46,344 nt of DNA from positions 1-46,344 of the forward strand of contig NZ_CAKUCL010000031.1 in assembly GCF_934643405.1 (NCBI RefSeq), given 5' to 3'. This document shows, piece by piece, positions 30,083-38,750 of this stretch. This stretch comes from an uncultured Actinoplanes sp. Lineage in GTDB: Bacteria; Actinomycetota; Actinomycetes; Mycobacteriales; Micromonosporaceae. Each line of letters begins with the position of its first letter. Position 1 is the stretch's first letter. A program made the translations under genes and the position numbers. Below the pieces are notes generated by a model. The model had not been told where the DNA came from, searched no databases, and saw nothing but the letters and a program-made list of their open reading frames with translations.

Positions 30083-31648
30083 ATGGACAAGCTGCCGCTG
30101 TTCCTCCAGTTGCTGAGACGACGGTCGCGCAAGGGACCGTCCGCACGGTACGACGTCCGGCGCGAGACGGCGGTGCCGGTGCCCGCCGCGGACGGCAGTC
30201 CTCTGCTCACCGACCATTACGCTCCGCTGACCGACGAGCCGTGCCCGACCGTGCTGCTGCGCGCGCCGTACGTGCGCAGCGGCTTCCCGTGGAACTACCT
30301 GTACGGCGTGCTGATCGCCGAGCAGGGATTCCACGTGCTGCTGCAGAGCAGCCGCGGCACCGGCGGGTCCGGGGGCCAGTTCCACACCTGGCGCAACGAG
30401 GCGCCGGACGGGCAGGCGGCGGTCGAGTGGGTGCGCAAGCAGGAGTGGTTCACCGGGGAGCTCTACACGGTCGGCGCCAGCTACATGGCGTACACGCAGT
30501 GGGCCCTGGGCGTCGATCCGCCGCCGGAGTGGCGCGGCGCCGTGATCCAGGTCGGCATGACCGATCTGCACGAGTTCTGGTGGGGCGGCGGCGCTTTCCG
30601 GCTGGAGCGGTCGCTGGTCGGCGGGCTCAGTCTGTTCGGCCAGGCCAGGACCACCAAGGACTACCTGTGGGCGATGATCCGGATGCAGCGCACGTTCCAG
30701 CGCGCGATCGCCCGCGTGCCGCTCCTCGACAGCTATCCGTCGATCTTCGGGGGACGGCGGCCGGCGTTCGAGGAGTGGCTCGCCCACCCGGAGCCCGAGT
30801 TCTGGACCGAGGGCTCGCTGACCCACGTCGCCGACCGGCTGGACGTGCCGGTCAGCCTCTGCACCGGCTGGTGGGATCTCGAGACGGCGCAGGTCATCGA
30901 GCAGTTCAACCGGCTGCCGGAGGGCACGGACCTGCTGATCGGGCCGTGGACGCACACGTCGTCGCTCGAGGACGGCTGGGAGGAGATCTTCGCGCAGACC
31001 ATGCGACGGCTGCGGGGCGAACCGCCGGCCTACCGCGTGCGCGTCCACGTCGGCGGTCCGGGCGAGTGGCGCGATCTTCCTTCGTGGCCGCCTCCGGGCG
31101 TACGGGAGGAGAAGTGGAACCTGTCCGAAGGAAAACTCCACCGAGGGCAGGGGGACGGCCACACCACCTTCCGCTACGACCCCCATGATCCGACACCGTC
31201 GATCGGCGGGCCGCTGCAGTCGAAGACCCAGGGGCAGGTCGACAACGCTCCCCTCGAGAAACGTGCGGACGTCGTGCTCTTCACCAGCGAGCCGCTGACC
31301 CGCGTGATCGAGGTGATGGGCCCGGTGCACGCGGCGTTCGACGCGACCACCACAGCCGCGAGCGGCGATCTGTTCGCCCGGCTCTGCGACGTCGGCCCGG
31401 ACGGCAAGTCGATCAACATCTGCGACGGGCTGGCGCGGATCGAGGACGGCCGGACCGTGGTGCGGATGAGCCACGCCGCCCACCGGTTCCGGCCCGGCCA
31501 TCGCCTGCGGCTGCTGGTGGCCGGCGGGGCTCACCCGCGCTACCTGCGCAATTACGGCACCGGTGAGCCGCCCGGTCCGGCGACCCGGATGGTCGCCACC
31601 GAGACGACCATCCGGCACACGTCGGAACTGGTCCTGACCGTCTCCTAG
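30083..31648 (+). CDS. CocE/NonD family (peptidase S15) hydrolase
   Basis: 521 residues of the X-Pro dipeptidyl-peptidase/cocaine esterase family. The alpha/beta-hydrolase triad is S133 in VGASYMAYTQW, D265 in TGWWDLETAQ and H291 in GPWTHTSS. GTGGSGG (92-98) is the typical oxyanion-region loop. The C-terminal beta-jelly roll (about 340-520) completes the fold. It hydrolyses esters or amides; no signal peptide, so cytoplasmic. The ATG follows GAAAGGGG. Its last 4 bases overlap the convergent glucosidase gene. Likely controlled by the divergent TetR. Confidence 0.92.
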   Translation: MDKLPLFLQLLRRRSRKGPSARYDVRRETAVPVPAADGSPLLTDHYAPLTDEPCPTVLLRAPYVRSGFPWNYLYGVLIAEQGFHVLLQSSRGTGGSGGQFHTWRNEAPDGQAAVEWVRKQEWFTGELYTVGASYMAYTQWALGVDPPPEWRGAVIQVGMTDLHEFWWGGGAFRLERSLVGGLSLFGQARTTKDYLWAMIRMQRTFQRAIARVPLLDSYPSIFGGRRPAFEEWLAHPEPEFWTEGSLTHVADRLDVPVSLCTGWWDLETAQVIEQFNRLPEGTDLLIGPWTHTSSLEDGWEEIFAQTMRRLRGEPPAYRVRVHVGGPGEWRDLPSWPPPGVREEKWNLSEGKLHRGQGDGHTTFRYDPHDPTPSIGGPLQSKTQGQVDNAPLEKRADVVLFTSEPLTRVIEVMGPVHAAFDATTTAASGDLFARLCDVGPDGKSINICDGLARIEDGRTVVRMSHAAHRFRPGHRLRLLVAGGAHPRYLRNYGTGEPPGPATRMVATETTIRHTSELVLTVS

Positions 31649-33342
31649 CGGCTGCGCCGGTAGATGACGGCCTGCCACGGTGCAAGGGTGAGATCGACCG
31701 GCGGCGTCGCGAGGTTCGTCAGGACGACCTCGGCGGTGGACCACGCGGCGGCGTCGTCGATCTCCGCCCGTACGGAATCGGCCGTGAAGTTGCCGATGAC
31801 CAGCAGTTCCGTGTCGTCGAGGCGGCGGGTGAACGCGTAGAGGCGCTCGTCGTGCGGCAACAGCATGGTGAAATCGCCGTCGACGACCGCGGGCTCGGTG
31901 TGCCGCAGCTCGATCAGCCGCCGGTAATAGTGGTAGACCGAGTCCGGGTCGTCGCGCTGCGCGGCCGCGTTGACCTGGCGATAGTTCGGGTTGACCGCGA
32001 GCCACGGGGTGCCGGTGGTGAAACCGGCGTGGGTCGAGGCGTCCCACTGCACCGGCGTGCGCGCGTTGTCCCGGCCCCGGGCCCGCAGGACGGTCAGCAC
32101 CTCCTCGGCGGTCCGTCCCTCGTGCTGGATCGCCTGCGCGTACTGCCCCAGCGCCTCGATGTCGCGGAACTCGTCGATCGAGCCGAACGGGTAGTTGGTC
32201 ATGCCGAGCTCTTCGCCCTGGTATACGTAGGGCGTGCCGCGATGCAGGTGCAGGACGGTGGCGAGCATCTTGGCGGAGGCGTCGCGGAACTCGGGGCTGT
32301 CGTCGCCGTACCGGGAAACCGCTCTCGGCTGGTCGTGGTTGTTCCAGTACAGACTGTTCCAGCCGACCTTGGCGAGGCCCGCCTGCCAGCGTCCGAAGAT
32401 GCCCTTCAGGTGGGTGAGCTGCAACGGCACCAGCAACCACGGATCGTCGCCGCGGTCGGCCCAGACGTGGTCGAACTGGAAGACCATGTCGACCTCCTGG
32501 CGCGCCTGGTCGGTGAAGCGGATCGCCTCGTCGACCGTCACGCCGGGCATCTCGCCGACGGTGAGCAGCTCCGACCGGCCGGCGAAGACCTTCTCGTACA
32601 TCTCGTGCAGGAACTCGTGGTTGCGCGGGCCGTTGATGTAGGCGGCCGACCCGTCCCCGTACGCGGCGCCGGCCTTGACGAAGCCGTCCGGCAGCGAGAC
32701 GTCCTTGGAGATCATGTTGATGACGTCCATCCGGAAGCCGTCCACGCCCCGGTCCAGCCACCAGCGCATCATCTCGTAGACCGCCTCGCGCACCTCCGGG
32801 TTCTCCCAGTTCAGGTCCGGCTGCTTGGTGGAGAACAGATGCAGGTAGTACTCGCCGGTCTTCTCGTCGAACTCCCAGGCCGGGCCGCCGAAGACCGAGC
32901 CCCAGTTGGTCGGCTCGGCGCCGGGCGCGCCGGGTTCCATGCCCTCGCGCGCCGGACGCCACCAGTACCAGTCGCGCTTGGGGCTGTCTCGCGCGGACCG
33001 GCTCTCCTGGAACCACGGGTGCTCGTCCGAGCTGTGGTTCACCACCAGATCCATGATCAATTTCATACCCCGGCTGTGTACGGCGTGGAGCAGCTCGTCG
33101 AAGATCTCCAGGTTGCCGAAGACCGGGTCGATGTTCTGGTAGTCGCTGATGTCGTAGCCGTTGTCGTCCTGCGGTGAGGTGTAGATCGGCGACAGCCAGA
33201 TCACGTCGACGCCGAGACCTGCCAGGTGGTCGAGGTGGTCGATGATGCCGCGCAGGTCGCCCATGCCGTCGCCGTCGGCGTCGGCGAAGCTGCGCGGATA
33301 GATCTGGTAAACAACCGCGCTTTTCCACCAGAGATCCGTCAT
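31645..33342 (-). CDS. GH13 alpha-glucosidase (oligo-1,6-glucosidase type)
   Basis: 565 residues of the GH13 alpha-amylase family. Conserved regions are DLVVNHSSDEHPW (98-110), GFRMDVIN with nucleophile D206, VGEMPG with acid/base E264, and NNHDQPR with D337. WWKSAVVYQIYPRSFADADGDGMGDL at the start is typical of alpha-glucosidases, trehalose-6-P hydrolases and sucrose isomerases. It lacks a signal peptide and should act on imported oligosaccharides in the cytoplasm. It diverges from the GT4 gene with 52 bases between. No sugar transporter is adjacent. Confidence 0.95.
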   Translation of the reverse strand: MTDLWWKSAVVYQIYPRSFADADGDGMGDLRGIIDHLDHLAGLGVDVIWLSPIYTSPQDDNGYDISDYQNIDPVFGNLEIFDELLHAVHSRGMKLIMDLVVNHSSDEHPWFQESRSARDSPKRDWYWWRPAREGMEPGAPGAEPTNWGSVFGGPAWEFDEKTGEYYLHLFSTKQPDLNWENPEVREAVYEMMRWWLDRGVDGFRMDVINMISKDVSLPDGFVKAGAAYGDGSAAYINGPRNHEFLHEMYEKVFAGRSELLTVGEMPGVTVDEAIRFTDQARQEVDMVFQFDHVWADRGDDPWLLVPLQLTHLKGIFGRWQAGLAKVGWNSLYWNNHDQPRAVSRYGDDSPEFRDASAKMLATVLHLHRGTPYVYQGEELGMTNYPFGSIDEFRDIEALGQYAQAIQHEGRTAEEVLTVLRARGRDNARTPVQWDASTHAGFTTGTPWLAVNPNYRQVNAAAQRDDPDSVYHYYRRLIELRHTEPAVVDGDFTMLLPHDERLYAFTRRLDDTELLVIGNFTADSVRAEIDDAAAWSTAEVVLTNLATPPVDLTLAPWQAVIYRRSR

Positions 33343-33394
33343 GCGTCTTCTCTAACACAGAACGCCGGTGCCGACCGCTCGGCATACTTTTGTC

Positions 33395-34522
33395 ATGAAA
33401 GTAGCCTTGCTGGGGCCGATCGCCTGGCGCACGCCGCCGTTGCACTACGGGCCGTGGGAACTGATCACGAGCCTGCTCGCCGAGGGGCTGACCGCGCGGG
33501 GCGTGGACGTGACGCTGTTCGCGACGCTCGACTCGGTCACGTCGGCCTCGCTCGACGGGGTCAGCCCCAGCGGGTACGAGGAGACGCCCGCCCTGGACGG
33601 CCGTGTCTGGGAGGCTCTGCACGTCAGCCACGCGCTGCGCCGATCGGGCGAGTTCGACCTGGTGCACAACCACCTGGACTGGTTGCCGCTGGCGTTCTCC
33701 CAGCACTGCGCGGCGCCGATGCTGACCACGGTGCACGGCTTCAGCGGGCCGAACATCCTTCCCGCGTACGCCCGTGCCTCCTCCCACTTCGTGTCGATCT
33801 CCGACAGCGACCGTTCCCCGGAGCTCTCGTACATCGCCACCATCCACCACGGCATAGACCTGTCCGCACTACCGTTCCCGGCGCCGCCCTCCCCTGCCAC
33901 CCCGTCGCCGTCGGCGCCCGGCCCCACCTCTCTCGCGCCCCGCGGACCCGCCTCAGATCAGCCTTCTCCCTCGCCTCAGCCCGCTGCTGCGGCCGCCGCC
34001 GATCACGACGTCTCCTCGGACGATTTAATATGCTTTGGGCGTATTCATCCGGACAAGGGGACCGACCTCGCCATCGAGATCGCGCGGCGCGCCGGGCGTC
34101 GGCTTATCCTCTGCGGCATCGTTCAGGACCAAGAGTTCTTCGAGTCGCGGGTCGCCCCGCACATCGACGGCGACCGCGTTGTCTACCTCGGCTCAGTCGG
34201 GCCGGCGCAGCGCGGCAAGATCCTCGCAGCCGGCGCCGCGCTGCTTCATCCGATCCGGTTCGCCGAGCCGTTCGGGCTCAGTGTCGTCGAGGCGATGGCC
34301 TGCGGGACGCCCGTCGTCGCGTACCGGAAAGGCTCCATGCCGGAAGTGGTCGACGAGGGCGTGACCGGACGCCTCGTCGATGATCTGGACGAAGCGGTCG
34401 CCGCGGTGGGCGCGATCGCCGGAATCGACCGGATCGCCTGCGCTCGCCGCGCCCGGGAACGCTTCTCCGCCGACCGCATGGTCGACGACTACTTGGCGAT
34501 TTACCGAAAAATCGTCAGCTGA
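33395..34522 (+). CDS. GT4-family glycosyltransferase with a Pro/Ser/Ala-rich insertion
   Basis: 375 residues of the GT-B fold. The N-terminal domain begins VALLGPIAWRTPPLHYGPWE, and the C-terminal domain has FGRIHPDKGTDLAIEIA and the EX7E motif in AEPFGLSVVEAMACGTP. Between the domains, residues 161-206 are a Pro/Ser/Ala-rich stretch that relatives would not be expected to have; it is probably a flexible linker. L211 is a TTA codon within an AT-rich codon run (TTA ATA TGC TTT). A CATACT box (33383-33388) lies 6 bases before the ATG, so the mRNA may be leaderless. It likely transfers a hexose from a nucleotide sugar; acceptor unknown. Confidence 0.88.
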   Translation: MKVALLGPIAWRTPPLHYGPWELITSLLAEGLTARGVDVTLFATLDSVTSASLDGVSPSGYEETPALDGRVWEALHVSHALRRSGEFDLVHNHLDWLPLAFSQHCAAPMLTTVHGFSGPNILPAYARASSHFVSISDSDRSPELSYIATIHHGIDLSALPFPAPPSPATPSPSAPGPTSLAPRGPASDQPSPSPQPAAAAAADHDVSSDDLICFGRIHPDKGTDLAIEIARRAGRRLILCGIVQDQEFFESRVAPHIDGDRVVYLGSVGPAQRGKILAAGAALLHPIRFAEPFGLSVVEAMACGTPVVAYRKGSMPEVVDEGVTGRLVDDLDEAVAAVGAIAGIDRIACARRARERFSADRMVDDYLAIYRKIVS

Positions 34523-34536
34523 ATAGGTGATTCTTG

Positions 34537-34565
34537 TTAACGTCGCATTGTGAATTGCGCGTTAA
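34537..34565. promoter_or_regulatory. TTAACG...CGTTAA dyad in the AT-rich promoter region of the GT4-GH130 operon
   Basis: Arms TTAACG and CGTTAA are extended by CGCA/TGCG with one bulged T (34543) and an 8-base loop. It is 15 bases after the first GT4 stop and about 90 before the next start. It could be a terminator, or an operator for the downstream operon. The 34523-34600 stretch is unusually AT-rich for this window. Confidence 0.4.
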
Positions 34566-34656
34566 TCGACGAATTTTCCCGGGGCGTCGGCGCAATGCCG
34601 TTTGCGCACTGAGTCGTGCTGCGGGGAGGCAGCCGTTGACGGAGAAAGGCCATGTC

Positions 34657-35805
34657 ATGCCCGCGACGTACGGTTTTTTGAGCACTTACCCGCCGACCCA
34701 ATGCGGTTTGGCGACATTCAATGCGGCACTCGCGACACATCTGAATACCGGCGGCGGCTCCGGAGTCGTCCGGCTGCTCTCGAGTGACAGCGTCAGCGGC
34801 GGCATCGAGCTCGACGGGGCCGCCCCCCGCGTCGTGCACACCTGGCACACCGACACCCCCGGCGGCTGGCAGGGGGCGGCCAACGCGCTCAACCGCTTCG
34901 ACACGGCGATCATCCAGCACGAGTACGGGATCTACCCCGGTGACGCCGGCGCCGAGGTGCTCCCGCTGATCCGGGCCCTCAAGATTCCCAGCATCGTCGT
35001 GCTGCACACGGTGCTCAGCAGCCCCGACCCGCTGCAGCGCCGCGTCCTCGAACGCATCGCCGACACCGCGGACGCGCTGGTCACGATGACCGACACGGCG
35101 AAACAGAGGCTTATTTCCGGGTACGCCGTGGACCCCCGGAAGATTTCGGTCATCCCGCACGGTGCCGGCAGCCACACCAGCGCCCCTCGCGAGAACCACG
35201 ACCGGCCGAACCTGCTGACCTGGGGACTGCTCGGCCCCGGCAAGGGCATCGAATGGGCGCTGCGGTCCCTGGCACTGCTCGACGATCTCGACCCGATGCC
35301 GCTGTACACGGTCGCCGGCCGTACGCACCCCAAGGTCCTGGAGCAGTTCGGCGACGTCTACCGGAACTCGCTGATCGAGCTGGCCTCGTCGCTCGGGATC
35401 GCCGACGCGGTCCGCTGGGAGGACCGCTACCTCGATGAGGCGGAGCTGTCCCGGCTGATCCGCTCGGCCGACGTGGTGGTGCTGCCGTACGACTCGACCG
35501 AGCAGGTCACCTCGGGTGTGCTGATCGAGGCGGTCGGCGCCGGGGTGCCGGTGGTGGCGACGGAGTTCCCGCACGCGGTGGAGCTGCTCGCCGACGGTCC
35601 CGGCCTGCTGGTGCCGCATCAGGACCCGCCGGCGATGGCCGCGGCGGTGCGGCATGTGCTCGCCCAGCCCCGGCCGGCCGGACACCTGAGCGGCCTGACC
35701 GGCGGACCGACCCTGCGCTGGCCCGCGGTGGCCGCCCGGTACCAGGCTCTGGCCGCCCGGCTGCTCACCGCCCGCACGCCGGTCGCGGCGTCCGTACCCG
35801 CATGA
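34657..35805 (+). CDS. GT4-family glycosyltransferase
   Basis: 382 residues of the GT-B fold. It opens with TYGFLSTYPPTQCGLATFNAALA. Next come HEYGIYPGD, VTMTDTAKQRL and VIPHGAG at the interdomain hinge, then WGLLGPGKGIEWAL (donor-site strand) and STEQVTSGVLIEAVGAGVPVVA (GT4 sugar-nucleotide motif). GGAGAAAGG lies 7 bases before the ATG at 34657. It is the first gene of an operon with the alpha/alpha-barrel protein (ATGA overlap) and GH130. Substrate is unknown; retaining hexosyl transfer is expected from the family. Confidence 0.9.
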   Translation: MPATYGFLSTYPPTQCGLATFNAALATHLNTGGGSGVVRLLSSDSVSGGIELDGAAPRVVHTWHTDTPGGWQGAANALNRFDTAIIQHEYGIYPGDAGAEVLPLIRALKIPSIVVLHTVLSSPDPLQRRVLERIADTADALVTMTDTAKQRLISGYAVDPRKISVIPHGAGSHTSAPRENHDRPNLLTWGLLGPGKGIEWALRSLALLDDLDPMPLYTVAGRTHPKVLEQFGDVYRNSLIELASSLGIADAVRWEDRYLDEAELSRLIRSADVVVLPYDSTEQVTSGVLIEAVGAGVPVVATEFPHAVELLADGPGLLVPHQDPPAMAAAVRHVLAQPRPAGHLSGLTGGPTLRWPAVAARYQALAARLLTARTPVAASVPA

Positions 35806-36884
35806 GCGTCGGCCTGCGGCTGGTGCCGCCGCCGATCCAGCTCGCTGACGCGCCGCCACCGGACTGGAGCCACGTCGCTCGGCTGTCCGACGACACCGGG
35901 CTGCTGGAGCACGCGCGCAACGCCATCGTGCGGCGCGAGCACGGTTACTGCGTCGACGACGTGTCCCGGGGCCTGCTCGTGGCGAGCCGGGAACCGCGCC
36001 CGACCGCGCTGGTGGTCGGGCTCGCCGAGCGGTACCTGGCCTTCCTCACGCACGCGCAGGGGCCGGACGGCGGGTTCCGCAACCGGCTCTCCTACGACCG
36101 TGTCTGGCAGGACGAGCCGAGCTTCGGCGACTGGTGGGGCCGGGCGCTGTGGGGGCTGGGCACCGCGGCGACTCGTTCGACAGTCCCGTGGATCCGTCGC
36201 GAAGCGCTGAACGCGTTCCTCATCGGTGCCCGGGGCCGGTCGTCGTGGCCGCGGGCGATGGCGTTCGCCGGGCTGGGCGCCGCCGAGGTGCTGCGCGGCG
36301 ATCCAGGATGTGACGCGGCGTCCGCACTGCTGGCGGATGCCGCAACCGTGATCGGTCTGCCGTCCGGGTCCGGGTCGTGGTTCTGGCCGGAGCCGTCGCT
36401 GACCTACGCGAACCCGGCGCTGCCCGAGGTGCTGATCGCGGCCGGTGACCTGCTCGGTGACGAGCCGTTGCTCGACACCGGGCTGCGCATGTTGGCATGG
36501 CTGTGCCGTGAGCAGCTCAACGATGGTCACCTGTCCACCGTCGCGGTCGGGGGCTGGCATGACGGCGTACCCAAGCATCGGTTTGATCAGCAGCCGATCG
36601 AGGCCGCGGCGATGGCGGACGCCTGCGCCACCGCGGCGGCGGTGACCGGGGACGACCGCTGGGACGCGGAGCTGTTCCGGGCGATCGCGTGGTTCCTCGG
36701 GGACAACGACCGGCAGACCGTCATGTACGACCCTCTAACCGGTGGATGTTATGACGGATTGATGGCGGAAGGCCCTAATGTGAATCAAGGAGCCGAATCC
36801 ACCCTCGCGCTGGTCTCCACGCTGCAGCACGCCCGCACGCTGGCGACCCGGAGCGCGACCCGACCGTCAGGCGGCTTAGCGTGA
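35802..36884 (+). CDS. Alpha/alpha-barrel (six-hairpin glycosidase-like) protein of the GT4-GH130 operon
   Basis: 360 residues, soluble, mostly helical, with repeated aromatic/acidic helix pairs: LLEHARNAIVRREHGYCVDDVSRGLL, FGDWWGRALWGLGTAATRS, TGLRMLAWLCREQLNDGHLS, FDQQPIEAAAMADACATAAAVTGD and NQGAESTLALVSTLQHAR. This pattern fits an (alpha/alpha)6 barrel as in glycoside hydrolases and lyases, but I cannot place it in a defined GH family. Conserved acidic residues (E in QQPIEAA, E in QGAES) are catalytic candidates. It overlaps the upstream GT4 (ATGA) and downstream GH130 (GTGA), so the three products are made together. Confidence 0.8.
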   Translation: MSVGLRLVPPPIQLADAPPPDWSHVARLSDDTGLLEHARNAIVRREHGYCVDDVSRGLLVASREPRPTALVVGLAERYLAFLTHAQGPDGGFRNRLSYDRVWQDEPSFGDWWGRALWGLGTAATRSTVPWIRREALNAFLIGARGRSSWPRAMAFAGLGAAEVLRGDPGCDAASALLADAATVIGLPSGSGSWFWPEPSLTYANPALPEVLIAAGDLLGDEPLLDTGLRMLAWLCREQLNDGHLSTVAVGGWHDGVPKHRFDQQPIEAAAMADACATAAAVTGDDRWDAELFRAIAWFLGDNDRQTVMYDPLTGGCYDGLMAEGPNVNQGAESTLALVSTLQHARTLATRSATRPSGGLA

Positions 36885-38380
36885 CCGCAGTCATGAATTC
36901 CTCGTCCACCCAGCTGTCGCTGACCCGCCACGAGATCGTCATGCAGCCGGACGGCCGGCGCGTGGTGATCAAGCTGTTTGTGCCGGGTGAGGACGCTCAG
37001 CTCGTGCAGAACCGGGCGTCCAGCCTGATCGAACGCATCCTGCGCCTCGACGAGGAGGAGATCGGCCGGCTGCTGGACGACGTGCTGGCACGGTTCGCCG
37101 GGCGGCATCACGATCTGACCGGTGTGTTCCAGCATCACTACGAGCTGGTTCAGCACCGGGTGCCGGCGTCGGTGGAGCTGTCACCGGCGGCGCGCACGCT
37201 GATCGGGGCGTACTTCAGTCACGAGTTCGCGGTCGAGGCGGCGGCGTTGTGCAACCCGTCGATGGTGCCGCATCCGGATCAGAGCGGGCTGGAGCCGGGT
37301 GAGCTGCGCACGGCGATCAGCCTGCGCCAGATCGGCGAGGGCCACATCTCGTCGATCGGCTTCTGCTCGGCGGTGCTCGGCCCCGGCGACCGGATCCGGC
37401 TCGAGGACCGCGGCGGGCCGCTGATGATCGGCCAGCGGGTGGGCGCTCAGCACTGGAAGAACCAGCTCCGGGCCGCGATGATCGACGAGGAGATCGACAA
37501 CGAGGCCTCCGCGTACGTCGTGTCGGCCCTGCCGGAGCGCTACACGGACGAGGAGTTCGAGGACGTCATCGGCCACGTGCCCGCCGAGCTGCTGGCGCGC
37601 CCGACGACGCAGGCGACGCTGGACCGGATCAGGCACATCGTCGCGGGCGACTACGCGGTGAGCTTTCCGTGCGCGGTGCCGTTGCATCAGCGCGTGCTGT
37701 GGCCGGCGACTCCCGCGGAGAGCAACGGCATGGAGGACGCCCGCTTCGTGCAGGTCCGCGACCCGGACGGCCGGCACGTGTACCAGGCGACGTACACCGC
37801 CTACGACGGCCGCCACATCTCGGGCCGGGTCATCTTCTCCCGGGACCTGCGCCACTTCGAGGTCGTGTCGCTGCACGGCCCGGCCGCCCGTAACAAGGGC
37901 ATGGCGCTGTTCCCGCGCTACATCGGCGGCCGGAAGCTGGCCCTGTGCCGCTCCGACGGCGAGACCTTGGGCTTGAGCGCCCGCGACGACCAGCACCGCT
38001 GGCAGGCGGCCGTCCCGCTGCTGACCCCGAACCGGGGCTGGGACCTCATCCAGGTGGGCAACTGCGGCTCCCCGATCGAGACCGAGGCCGGCTGGCTGGT
38101 CCTGACGCACGGCGTGGGCCCGATGCGCAGGTACGCGATCGGCGCCATGCTGCTCGACCTGGAGAACCCGGAGCGCGTGATCGCCGACCTCCCCCAGGGC
38201 TTGCTGGACCCGGACGAGACCGAGCGCGAGGGCTACGTCCCGAACGTCGTCTACTCCTGCGGCGGCCTGGTCCACGACGGCCGTTTCTGGCTGCCGTACG
38301 GCGCAAGCGACGTAAGGGTGGGTTTCGCCAGCGTCGCGCTGGACGAGCTGCTGGCCCGCATGGTCCCCACCAGCGCCTGA
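36881..38380 (+). CDS. GH130-family glycoside phosphorylase/hydrolase-like protein, long form
   Basis: 499 residues. The C-terminal 5-bladed propeller of GH130 (about 210-490) shows SNGMEDARF with E285/D286, YQATYTAYDG, KGMALFPRYIGGR, VGNCGSPIETEAGWLVLTHGVG and YGASDVRVG. GH130 enzymes phosphorolyse or hydrolyse beta-mannosides (1,4 or 1,2). An extra N-terminal module of about 200 residues includes IGEGHISSIGFCSAV. GTG at 36881 overlaps the previous stop; ATG at 36893 is an alternative. Operon context with two GT4 genes suggests making and recycling of a mannose-containing glycan or glycoside, by inference. Confidence 0.87.
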   Translation: MTAVMNSSSTQLSLTRHEIVMQPDGRRVVIKLFVPGEDAQLVQNRASSLIERILRLDEEEIGRLLDDVLARFAGRHHDLTGVFQHHYELVQHRVPASVELSPAARTLIGAYFSHEFAVEAAALCNPSMVPHPDQSGLEPGELRTAISLRQIGEGHISSIGFCSAVLGPGDRIRLEDRGGPLMIGQRVGAQHWKNQLRAAMIDEEIDNEASAYVVSALPERYTDEEFEDVIGHVPAELLARPTTQATLDRIRHIVAGDYAVSFPCAVPLHQRVLWPATPAESNGMEDARFVQVRDPDGRHVYQATYTAYDGRHISGRVIFSRDLRHFEVVSLHGPAARNKGMALFPRYIGGRKLALCRSDGETLGLSARDDQHRWQAAVPLLTPNRGWDLIQVGNCGSPIETEAGWLVLTHGVGPMRRYAIGAMLLDLENPERVIADLPQGLLDPDETEREGYVPNVVYSCGGLVHDGRFWLPYGASDVRVGFASVALDELLARMVPTSA

Positions 38381-38750
38381 TCCGACCCGTACCCGTCAGG
38401 CGCCCCGCCGCCTGACGGGCAGCGCGTCGGCAGCGGGCGCCTGCGCGCTGCCACGGTCACAGCCACCGCCCCGCACCGCCCCGCAACGCCCGGCACCGGC
38501 CCGCACCGCTCCACACCGGCCTGCAACGCTCGCACCGCTCCACACCGGCCTGCAACGATCGCACCGCAGAGCACCGCCCCGCACCGCCCGGCACCGCCCC
38601 ACACCGTCCGGCACCACCGCCGACGTTGTCATCCAGGGCCCCAGGCTCCCGGTGGACCAGGCTCCCGCCCGCCTGCATCTCGGCACGGGCCGCCCCGGCT
38701 CCCCGCCGCGGCTCCCCACCCGGGGGCCGCCCGCCCTCCGGGCGCCCGCG
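38381..38750. other. Gene-free, repeat-rich region between GH130 and the response regulator
   Basis: About 370 bases between convergent genes. It begins with an inverted repeat CAGGCG...CGCCTG beside the GH130 stop, then carries an array of short GCACCGC-type repeats, then GC-rich unstructured sequence. No gene is supported; open minus-strand frames here are repeat artefacts. Confidence 0.65.
38462..38615. repeat. Array of short GCACCGC repeats with a duplicated 29-bp unit
   Basis: CCGCACCGCC-like 10-11-base units recur about a dozen times. Within the array, 38502-38530 and 38531-38559 are a 29-base tandem duplication differing at one base, and a third partial unit follows. Confidence 0.8.

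Noticed and set aside
30044..33850. Open frame of 1268 codons on the minus strand
   Set aside because: Covers the S15 hydrolase in antisense and the glucosidase in a wrong frame; no motif except what leaks from real genes.
38396..38719. Minus-strand frames across the GCACCGC repeats
   Set aside because: Cys/Arg/Gly-rich translation of micro-repeats, no start signal or recognisable content.
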